NCBI GenBank assembly: GCA_031256155.1
Contig: JAIRRD010000208.1
Coordinates: forward strand, 1-6,513
From: Holophagales bacterium
GTDB lineage: Bacteria > Acidobacteriota > Holophagae > Holophagales > Holophagaceae
Direction of reading: 5' to 3'
Length of the DNA stretch: 6,513 nucleotides
Positions 1 to 5,308 of this stretch are shown here, one piece after another. Each line of letters starts with the position of its first letter. Positions within the stretch are counted from its first letter, which is position 1. The translations under genes were made by a program, and so were the position numbers. The notes below the pieces were generated by a model that made no database searches, was not told where the DNA came from, and saw only the letters and a program-made list of their open reading frames with translations.

Positions 1-35
1 ACTGAAGTTGTAGTTTTTCTGCGTTTCAGTTTTGA

Positions 36-53
36 CAAAAGCAACATTGGATA
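36..53. repeat. Short motif shared with the right end of the 5156-5275 element
   Basis: CAAAAG (36-41) is followed directly by CAACATTGG (42-50) and ATA (51-53). The same order recurs at 5254-5276 as CAAAAG, four extra bases, CAACATTGG, then TATA. Both copies are non-coding and lie upstream of a transcription unit. This could be a diverged end of the same small repeat element or a shared regulatory sequence. The match is short, so chance cannot be excluded. Confidence 0.4.
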
Positions 54-88
54 GGCTGTATGCTCGTTCAGTCCGAACAATTTGACAT

Positions 89-119
89 TTTGTTCCCACC
101 TTTACACGGTGGGAACAAA
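89..119. repeat. Perfect 12-bp inverted repeat, operator or hairpin candidate
   Basis: The arms TTTGTTCCCACC (89-100) and GGTGGGAACAAA (108-119) are exact reverse complements separated by the 7-nt loop TTTACAC. There is no T-run after either arm on either strand, so it does not look like a standard intrinsic terminator. It lies about 130 bp before the first start codon and overlaps the best -35 candidate, which sits in the loop. That placement suits an operator for a dimeric regulator. It could instead form an RNA hairpin at the end of an upstream transcript. Confidence 0.75.
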
Positions 120-127
120 GATATAAA
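101..127 (+). promoter_or_regulatory. Candidate sigma70-type promoter of the three-gene operon
   Basis: TTTACA (101-106, five of six to TTGACA) and TATAAA (122-127, five of six to TATAAT) are separated by 15 bp, shorter than the preferred 17. The -35 box lies in the loop of the 89-119 inverted repeat. A start near 134 would give a leader of about 117 nt. Two perfect TTGACA hexamers (32-37 and 82-87) lack a convincing -10 at the right distance. This is a weak call from consensus matching alone. Confidence 0.3.
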
Positions 128-236
128 TGTTTTCTTCCAAATTGCCCCTTGTTCAATTCGTGTTTGGAAAGTACGCGTTGTTTCTTTCTTAAACGCAAGC
201 TGAAGCGCTATAACGCTGGTTTTTTATTGGCTTTAC

Positions 237-242
237 AAGGAG
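237..242 (+). promoter_or_regulatory. Ribosome binding site that sets the GTG start at 251
   Basis: AAGGAG sits 8 nt before GTG 251. The same frame is open back to a TTG at 149, but that start has no Shine-Dalgarno and would put 34 basic residues in front of a normal signal peptide. The site therefore decides in favour of the GTG start. Confidence 0.8.
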
Positions 243-250
243 ATAAATCC

Positions 251-1039
251 GTGGGAAAACCCAAACAAACACACATTCTGACATTTCTGGCATTTCAGCT
301 GGGGGGTATCGGAGTATCGGGATTGAGTGCTCAAGAGGCTGATTCGCCCTACACCTACTTCTTCAAACTACGGGCAGGTCTAACTGCCGGCGATATTCAG
401 AAGACCCACTTCGATAACAAGGTCATGTCTATGGCCACCGAAGTCAGGCGCAAGATGTTCGGCGCAGGGCAAGCTATTTCGGCTGAGTTGGCCTTTGAAT
501 ACGTTCCTGGCCGTCACCATGACATTTATCCGTGGGATAGCAACCCCATCCTTGCCAATGATGGCATTTCGGGTCTGAATCCCAGATATTCATTTGACAA
601 TCGTAAAGAATATGGACAGGGCGTCAATCTGAGACTTGCTTACTCGGCTCCGCTGCACATCCCCAATTTCAATAGTGATTTCGAGTGGTTCGCGGGCCTT
701 AGTGTAGACATGTTCAAAGTCAGTACGGAAGTAGATTACACATTCAATTTCACGCCCAACACACAAAATCCAGCCTACCCCAATTATGACGGAAATACAT
801 TTGTAGAACAGGGCAGCGCGTTTGTACCAGGCGTTTTTGGGGGCGTCAAATGCCAGTTGACCAAAGAGATAGTCTTTGAAATGTCTCTGCGCAATTTTGG
901 AATGCGGCATTACGAATTTACTCCCGTAAGTTACTTTGAAAAAGATACAGCCAAGTACGGAAAGAAAGAATATGGGAAATCCTCAACAGGGATTTCCAGG
1001 GGCTGGGCTTTGGAATTCGCCTTAGCGGTGAAAATTTAA
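251..1039 (+). CDS. Exported outer-membrane beta-barrel protein, family not identified
   Basis: This 262-residue protein is read from GTG 251, chosen for the AAGGAG at 237-242 and because it places a signal peptide at the N-terminus: basic residues in 1-7, a hydrophobic stretch around 9-24, and a likely signal peptidase I cut after SGLSA (residue 27). The mature part has alternating polar/hydrophobic, aromatic-rich strands with turns rich in Gly, Asn and Asp, for example FFKLRAG (37-43), LRLAYSAP (127-134), a segment around 145-157, and 194-213. The end, GWALEFALAV at 251-260, is strand-like. This pattern fits an OmpA- or OmpW-sized barrel of roughly eight strands. The C-terminal residue is Ile rather than the usual Phe. 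It lies 24 bp upstream of a TonB-dependent receptor in the same operon and resembles the small barrel protein downstream of it. A structural or substrate-binding partner role for the receptor is inference; no enzymatic motif is visible. Confidence 0.75.
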   Translation: MGKPKQTHILTFLAFQLGGIGVSGLSAQEADSPYTYFFKLRAGLTAGDIQKTHFDNKVMSMATEVRRKMFGAGQAISAELAFEYVPGRHHDIYPWDSNPILANDGISGLNPRYSFDNRKEYGQGVNLRLAYSAPLHIPNFNSDFEWFAGLSVDMFKVSTEVDYTFNFTPNTQNPAYPNYDGNTFVEQGSAFVPGVFGGVKCQLTKEIVFEMSLRNFGMRHYEFTPVSYFEKDTAKYGKKEYGKSSTGISRGWALEFALAVKI

Positions 1040-1063
1040 CTGGATTTCAGGAGACACAAAATT

Positions 1064-4000
1064 ATGCGTAAAAACCTTGTATTTACCCCATTAATGGCAA
1101 TACTTGCCGCTGGTGGTCTATGTGCTCAGGACACAACCACTGCGGTTCTGACAGGTAGGGTGACTTCACAGAACAATTTGCCGCTGGCAGGTGTAAGTGT
1201 ACTCCTTGAGTCGCCCTCTATGCTTGGCGTCCGCCAGGTACCTACAGACGCTGATGGACAATTCCGTGTGCCACTCCTGCCCAACGGCGAATATACAGTT
1301 ACCTACACGCTCAATGGCTATATAACCCGCAGACTGACACTGCGCCTAATAGCAGGTCAGACAGCAAATGGTAGTGTCAGATTGATCGAAATGACCGCGC
1401 AGGAAGCAACTGTCAAAATTACAGGTGAGACCACAGCCGCTGTTGACAAGTCAGAAACCGTTGTTCAGACGGTCTATTCCATGGAACATCTGGAAGCTAT
1501 TTCCGGCAGAAGTCTCAACGCCATGATTCCTATGGTCGCGGGCATGGTCACGTCATCCATAGAAGGTAATAACAATATCTCCATACGCGGTGGCTCGAAC
1601 CGCGGTGCCCAGACACTTATAAACGGCACCTCAGTGACAGAGCAGAGTGCTGGATCCAATATGAGGCTGTCTATTTTGCCCGACCTAATAGAATCCGTAG
1701 CCGTTATTCAGGCGCCCCTCAACGCACGTTACGGAAACACCGACGGTGGCATCATTTCAATGGTGACAGCTAAGGGCAGCAACACATTTACAGGTACGTT
1801 GAGGAACACCATAGGACGCAGCTACTGGAGTGCCGTTGACCAATTCGGTTATCCAAGGCGCGATGGCACTTCGACCACCAGTAGCGTCAACACTACAGAT
1901 CTAACGAGCAGGGAATTTGAACTATCACTCCAGGGTCCTATTTGGAAAGACCATGTCACTTTTGCTTACGGTACAAAGCTGACGCCCAAATCTTACTGGA
2001 ATATAGATAAAGGCACTCGCTTATCCGACATGGGCAACGGTCAGTGGGGGGAAGCCAGGAACACGGTTGGCACTTACTACCAGGCTTCCAATGGCGATGT
2101 TATAAGAAATGCTGAGCAGTTTATTTACGCTGGCAATGCCAATGGAATACGCGCTGGCTTTCCTGCGTCAGACTGGAACTCATATAATCAGTACACCCTT
2201 TATGTTCAAATTAATCCGTCTCACCAGTTGGAATATAGTTACATGCAGGACGAATACAAAGGAGTTTTTGACGGCGATATGGTAAATTACGTTGGTATTG
2301 ATGAATTGGATAATAATAATTATTCTGTTCAAATAACGCGAAGAATTAACTGGAATCTTTCGTATAAAGGTCTCGTTGGCGCTTCTGGCGTTTTAGAGAC
2401 CCGTTACGCCAAAAGCAGGATAGAGTGGGCATTTGGAACCCCCGGGAAGAATCCGAATCCAATCATAGCTTACGCAATTAATTCTTTTATCCCGATAGAC
2501 CGTAGTGGTGACCTTGGCGATCTCAATAACTACCTGGCAAACGGCTACGCTTGGCCCAGCGTTGGAGACCCCCAATACTTGAATGTTGGCTATGACATTA
2601 ACACTTATCGCGGCTACGGGACTTATATCCATAACGGACTGCAGGCGGCTGATGTCGATGGCGGCGGTAACACAGCACTCATACTCAATTATCAGCATTT
2701 TTTAAATACAGCAAAGGGCAATCACATAATAGACGTCGGCTTTCAGGGTGATGATTTCAAATGGCAAAAAAAAGCCGACGCGCCAGGGCGAACACGGTAC
2801 TACGCTCCCGGTCTTATCTCCCGCACACTGAGCGATAATGAAATTTACAATGTCAACACAAGGACTTGGGGTGGTGACGCTTCCCAATACAGAGGAATGT
2901 ATATTGTGTGGGATATGAGCAGGGCCATGTTGAGCGATATTGACCCTTGGGGCGTTGCGAATAAAGGCATCATAAACGCGCCGGTTTTTGGCGGAAACTA
3001 TACCTACTCTCATCCGCTGGTCGCTAATTTCGCGCCCAGAGTGGACATACGTTCCGGCGATTTTCCAGGCTTTCACTATACAACTATGAATACAATTTAT
3101 ATAAACGATCTCTGGACGATAAATTATTATCACAGCGTCATGGGTGGCCTACGCATTGATAACTATGAAATGAAAATAGGCAATGATGACTCTCGTCTCA
3201 AATATACGCAACCCACATTCAGGTTTGAATACAAGTGGGATGTGTATGGGAACCAGAGACGATTGCTTAATGTGTCCTGGGGGCAATTCCACTCCAAAAT
3301 TGCCGCCAATATATACCAGAATTTGGTACAAGCGCCAAGCAATGATGTCCAGACAATGTATTGGAACAGGCCCAACCCCGATGGCTCCAACAAACCATAT
3401 CTTGTAAATAAAGATGATTTGATGAACCTAGATAACTATGGGTTGATGGGGCAAAAAACTCTTGCTGCGGGCAGTATGTGGGATGTGTCTCCAGATTGGA
3501 AACAGCCCATTTCGACAGAATTTTCTGTGGGCTTCCGAAGCAATCTGAGCGGCGGCGGATTCCTGAAGGCCACTTTTGTCTATCGCACCTGGTCAAATGA
3601 TGGCCTTGGCTATTACCCGGGCGATTTTTTTACAGAGTCCATATCGGGCCAATTAACTGTCATGCGGGTCCTGCAAAACTCTGATGGATACGAGAGAACA
3701 TACAAAGGCATTGAATTGGAATGGGAACTGCCATTACATAAGCGCATGACATTTGGCGGCAACTGGACCTGGAACCGCCTGATGCATAATAGTCCTGGTA
3801 TTGTGGATGTGCCGACCGGTGGTGGTCAGAATTCACTAAGATTTGATACTTACTGGGATTACATGACAGGCAGTCGCGATGCGTGGGCACCTATACGCTT
3901 GATCAACCCGGAACACTACATCAACTTCTATTTCCTTTTTGACCTTACATCTGGAAAAATTAATTCAGCCCTGACACTGAGGGGTTCCTATACAAGCGGA

Positions 4001-4498
4001 TCGCCGCGCGTAAATCAATACCAGATGCATTATGGCTTCCCTACTGATTTTGAACCGAGATACCAGCAACTGATTCAGGGTGTGGCCGGTGGCACTGTCC
4101 CAGGAACCTCTGGCACCACCAGCTTTAGCAATGCCACTTATATTCCGTACAACATACATGGAACAAACGCAGATTCATGGGGCCTCAACTTGCGCTACAC
4201 GCTTTCGATGCCTCTGGTCAGAAAACTTTCCTGGCTGGCAACTATTGATGTCAGCAATCCCTTTAACCATCGTGGTTTATCCGGCTGGACACCTCCAGTG
4301 TTCACATCAGACCAAGCGGTACGGCCTTATCCGTTTGAATCCGGTACTGGTTCGCCAGTGGGTTCAAATTTCCCCTATGGTGGTAACGGCAATGATATAT
4401 CCGGTTACGTCCCCAGAGCTACTGGAGACCTTCTCAGTCTCTATACCGGGCGACAAGGCGGGCGTGTTGTATCTCTGCAAACAGGTTTAAGGTTTTAG
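1064..4498 (+). CDS. Oar-like TonB-dependent outer-membrane receptor
   Basis: This 1144-residue protein starts at ATG 1064, 10 nt after AGGAG (1049-1053). Residues 1-21 form a signal peptide ending in LCA before Gln22. Residues about 27-110 match a carboxypeptidase-regulatory-like beta-sandwich (TGRVTSQNNLPLAGVSVLLE, then TDADGQFRVPLLPNGEYTV). The plug covers about 125-240, with NISIRGGSNRGAQTLINGTS at 171-190 and a segment ending ARYGNTDGGIISMVT at 221-235. The rest is a large barrel rich in Tyr, Trp and Asn, with SNPFNH at 1064-1069 and a C-terminal Phe typical of BAM substrates. A TonB box is not certain: EATVKIT (114-120) is where Oar-like proteins usually carry it, and ETVVQTV (131-137) is an alternative. 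Length and layout fit Oar-like receptors, which take up or bind large ligands with TonB-ExbBD energy. No SusD homologue is adjacent. The substrate cannot be read from the sequence; the nearby GH20 gene hints at amino-sugar oligosaccharides. Confidence 0.9.
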   Translation: MRKNLVFTPLMAILAAGGLCAQDTTTAVLTGRVTSQNNLPLAGVSVLLESPSMLGVRQVPTDADGQFRVPLLPNGEYTVTYTLNGYITRRLTLRLIAGQTANGSVRLIEMTAQEATVKITGETTAAVDKSETVVQTVYSMEHLEAISGRSLNAMIPMVAGMVTSSIEGNNNISIRGGSNRGAQTLINGTSVTEQSAGSNMRLSILPDLIESVAVIQAPLNARYGNTDGGIISMVTAKGSNTFTGTLRNTIGRSYWSAVDQFGYPRRDGTSTTSSVNTTDLTSREFELSLQGPIWKDHVTFAYGTKLTPKSYWNIDKGTRLSDMGNGQWGEARNTVGTYYQASNGDVIRNAEQFIYAGNANGIRAGFPASDWNSYNQYTLYVQINPSHQLEYSYMQDEYKGVFDGDMVNYVGIDELDNNNYSVQITRRINWNLSYKGLVGASGVLETRYAKSRIEWAFGTPGKNPNPIIAYAINSFIPIDRSGDLGDLNNYLANGYAWPSVGDPQYLNVGYDINTYRGYGTYIHNGLQAADVDGGGNTALILNYQHFLNTAKGNHIIDVGFQGDDFKWQKKADAPGRTRYYAPGLISRTLSDNEIYNVNTRTWGGDASQYRGMYIVWDMSRAMLSDIDPWGVANKGIINAPVFGGNYTYSHPLVANFAPRVDIRSGDFPGFHYTTMNTIYINDLWTINYYHSVMGGLRIDNYEMKIGNDDSRLKYTQPTFRFEYKWDVYGNQRRLLNVSWGQFHSKIAANIYQNLVQAPSNDVQTMYWNRPNPDGSNKPYLVNKDDLMNLDNYGLMGQKTLAAGSMWDVSPDWKQPISTEFSVGFRSNLSGGGFLKATFVYRTWSNDGLGYYPGDFFTESISGQLTVMRVLQNSDGYERTYKGIELEWELPLHKRMTFGGNWTWNRLMHNSPGIVDVPTGGGQNSLRFDTYWDYMTGSRDAWAPIRLINPEHYINFYFLFDLTSGKINSALTLRGSYTSGSPRVNQYQMHYGFPTDFEPRYQQLIQGVAGGTVPGTSGTTSFSNATYIPYNIHGTNADSWGLNLRYTLSMPLVRKLSWLATIDVSNPFNHRGLSGWTPPVFTSDQAVRPYPFESGTGSPVGSNFPYGGNGNDISGYVPRATGDLLSLYTGRQGGRVVSLQTGLRF

Positions 4499-4500
4499 TT

Positions 4501-4505
4501 GGAGG
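4501..4505 (+). promoter_or_regulatory. Ribosome binding site that sets the ATG start at 4511
   Basis: GGAGG begins two bases after the stop codon of the receptor gene and lies 5 nt before ATG 4511. An in-frame TTG at 4499 overlaps the site itself and has no ribosome binding site of its own, so it is not the start. The tight packing supports translation from the same mRNA as the receptor. Confidence 0.85.
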
Positions 4506-4510
4506 GAAAC

Positions 4511-5131
4511 ATGAAAATAACGCGATTTCTTACAGTCCTGCTCTTCACGTCTTCTGTGCCTATGCTTGCGGAAGATGACGATGGTTTATTTAAACTGTAT
4601 CTCTCGGGCGGATTCAATTTTGCCCATGGTCATGCCCATGATATGACACAAAAGACATGGGGCGGTCTTGGAGCTTTCACTGGTGAATTTGGAGTTGCAT
4701 TCAAACATCCCATGGCTCAAAAGGTGACTATTCGCCCCAATCTTGGCATGGCCAAAATTTTGTCTGGCAGCACAACCGAAGAAAATCCAAATCTCTATGA
4801 CATGATGGGGCTTTATTTTGGCTTTGACCTTGCGTATTCGCCGCTCGAACGCTTACCTGTCACATTTTCCACGGGACCATCGTTTCACGTTTGGAATGTT
4901 GATAAAGTTGGCGTGCTTGAAGACCCTAACCAAGGCAACAAGGGAGTAAAATTTGGCTGGCGCCTTGGCGCCAGCTATGAATTCAATTCTAAATACCGAC
5001 TGGAGTTGAGTTATACAATAACCGAATGGCGCACTATCAGTCGCAATGAAAACAATGGGACTGTGATAGTACCTGGGTTTAACCCCAGCAGGCCCGCGTA
5101 CTTCTGCCTAAAAGCTAGCTATATTTTCTGA
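4511..5131 (+). CDS. Small exported outer-membrane beta-barrel protein, family not identified
   Basis: This 206-residue protein has a clear signal peptide (MKITRFLTVLLFTSSVPMLA, cut after residue 20). It is followed by an acidic start (EDDDG) and repeated amphipathic strands: LFKLYLSGG (26-34), a strand pair around 51-66, LYFGFDLAYS (101-110), one around 116-130, a GWRLGASYEF strand (149-158), a KYRLELSYTI strand (161-170), and the C-terminal CLKASYIF with terminal Phe. Size and pattern fit an eight-stranded OmpA/OmpX-like barrel. Residues 37-44 (FAHGHAHD) carry three alternating His and an Asp near the N-terminus of the mature protein, a possible metal-binding site. It is separated by 12 bp from the receptor gene, so it is almost surely co-transcribed. 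Several strands align without gaps with the protein encoded at 251-1039, so the two may be paralogues. Its function is unknown; a partner of the receptor is the simplest inference. Confidence 0.75.
   Translation: MKITRFLTVLLFTSSVPMLAEDDDGLFKLYLSGGFNFAHGHAHDMTQKTWGGLGAFTGEFGVAFKHPMAQKVTIRPNLGMAKILSGSTTEENPNLYDMMGLYFGFDLAYSPLERLPVTFSTGPSFHVWNVDKVGVLEDPNQGNKGVKFGWRLGASYEFNSKYRLELSYTITEWRTISRNENNGTVIVPGFNPSRPAYFCLKASYIF
4956..4975. repeat. Perfect 9-bp GC-rich inverted repeat inside the small barrel gene
   Basis: GCTGGCGCC (4956-4964) and GGCGCCAGC (4967-4975) are exact reverse complements separated by only TT. The site encodes residues around GWRLGAS in an ordinary beta strand, so codon choice alone may have produced it. 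In mRNA it could form a stable hairpin once the central pairs open. Confidence 0.7.
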
Positions 5132-5167
5132 ATCCGTAAACTTTGCCTTGTACTCATACCAAGTTGT

Positions 5168-5185
5168 GTTCAATTGTCATTGAAC
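5168..5185. repeat. Left local hairpin of the intergenic element
   Basis: GTTCAA (5168-5173) and TTGAAC (5180-5185) are exact reverse complements around the 6-nt loop TTGTCA. The left arm overlaps the left terminal repeat, so local and long-range pairing exclude each other. It has no T-run and does not look like a terminator for the preceding gene. Confidence 0.55.
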
Positions 5186-5203
5186 GACGTGATGTTCCTT
5201 AAG

Positions 5204-5235
5204 TAGCGATTTAACTTTTCGTAGTTAAACCGCTA
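5204..5235. repeat. Central hairpin of the intergenic element
   Basis: TAGCGATTTAACT (5204-5216) pairs with AGTTAAACCGCTA (5223-5235), 12 of 13 positions, with one A-C mismatch (5209/5230) and a 6-nt loop TTTCGT. This is the strongest fold in the region. It ends immediately before the TATAAT box, so as DNA it covers the -35 and spacer of the candidate promoter. No U-tract follows, which argues against an intrinsic terminator. Confidence 0.75.
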
Positions 5236-5241
5236 TATAAT
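5211..5241 (+). promoter_or_regulatory. Candidate promoter of the GH20 gene
   Basis: TATAAT at 5236-5241 is a perfect -10 hexamer. The best -35 is TTAACT (5211-5216), four of six, at a long 19-bp spacing, so an activator or a loose -35 is likely. The predicted start, near 5248, coincides with the first base of the hairpin at 5248-5265, giving a leader of about 61 nt. This suggests the GH20 gene can be transcribed separately from the three-gene operon. Confidence 0.5.
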
Positions 5242-5247
5242 GCTAAC

Positions 5248-5265
5248 TGTGTTCAAAAGAACACA
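5248..5265 (+). repeat. Right local hairpin, at the predicted mRNA 5' end
   Basis: TGTGTTC (5248-5254) and GAACACA (5259-5265) are exact reverse complements around an AAAA loop. The right arm is also part of the right terminal repeat. If transcription starts near 5248 the hairpin would cap the 5' end of the GH20 mRNA. As DNA it is a 7-bp dyad at the start site, a typical place for a repressor. Confidence 0.6.
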
Positions 5266-5308
5266 ACATTGGTATAAACAAAAATCCATATCTCTTTTTG
5301 GAGAACGC

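Larger units (their letters stand above)
5156..5275. repeat. Structured intergenic element with imperfect terminal inverted repeats
   Basis: ATACCAAGTTGTGTTC (5156-5171) pairs with GAACACAACATTGGTAT (5259-5275) over 16 base pairs with a single bulged A at 5268. The enclosed DNA holds a strong central hairpin (5204-5235). Both outer arms also take part in local hairpins (5168-5185 and 5248-5265). The whole is about 120 bp, non-coding, and has TA at both boundaries (5157-5158 and 5273-5274), as expected of a miniature inverted-repeat element with a TA target. A regulatory region with alternative folds is the other reading. Copy number in the genome is not known from this window. Confidence 0.6.

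Noticed and set aside
1..47. Divergent minus-strand start codon at 47-45 running off the left edge
   Set aside because: Only 15 codons are visible, the peptide is not recognisable, and no ribosome binding site precedes it.
1..54. Open frame from the window edge to a TAG at 52-54, a possible tail of an upstream gene
   Set aside because: Only 17 codons (ending FDKSNIG) can be seen. It is beta-strand-like in part, but too short to support as a gene without the upstream sequence.
127..192. 21-codon ORF in the operon leader, possible leader peptide
   Set aside because: No convincing ribosome binding site, no run of regulatory codons, and it would overlap the candidate promoter's -10 box.
204..226. 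Short AGCG/CGCT hairpin followed by a T-run, possible terminator or attenuator
   Set aside because: The stem is only 4 bp, too weak for an intrinsic terminator, and it sits directly before the ribosome binding site.
149..250. N-terminal extension of the first barrel protein from a TTG at 149
   Set aside because: No Shine-Dalgarno precedes it, the extension is basic and Cys-containing, and a strong AAGGAG plus a normal signal peptide supports GTG 251.
1109..1129. Lipobox at GGLC in the receptor signal peptide
   Set aside because: Leu at the position before Cys does not fit the lipobox, and LCA-Q fits signal peptidase I. A TonB-dependent receptor is not expected to be a lipoprotein.
4080..4490. 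136-codon ORF in another frame within the receptor gene
   Set aside because: It has no signal, no domain likeness and no ribosome binding site, while the receptor frame is clearly coding here.
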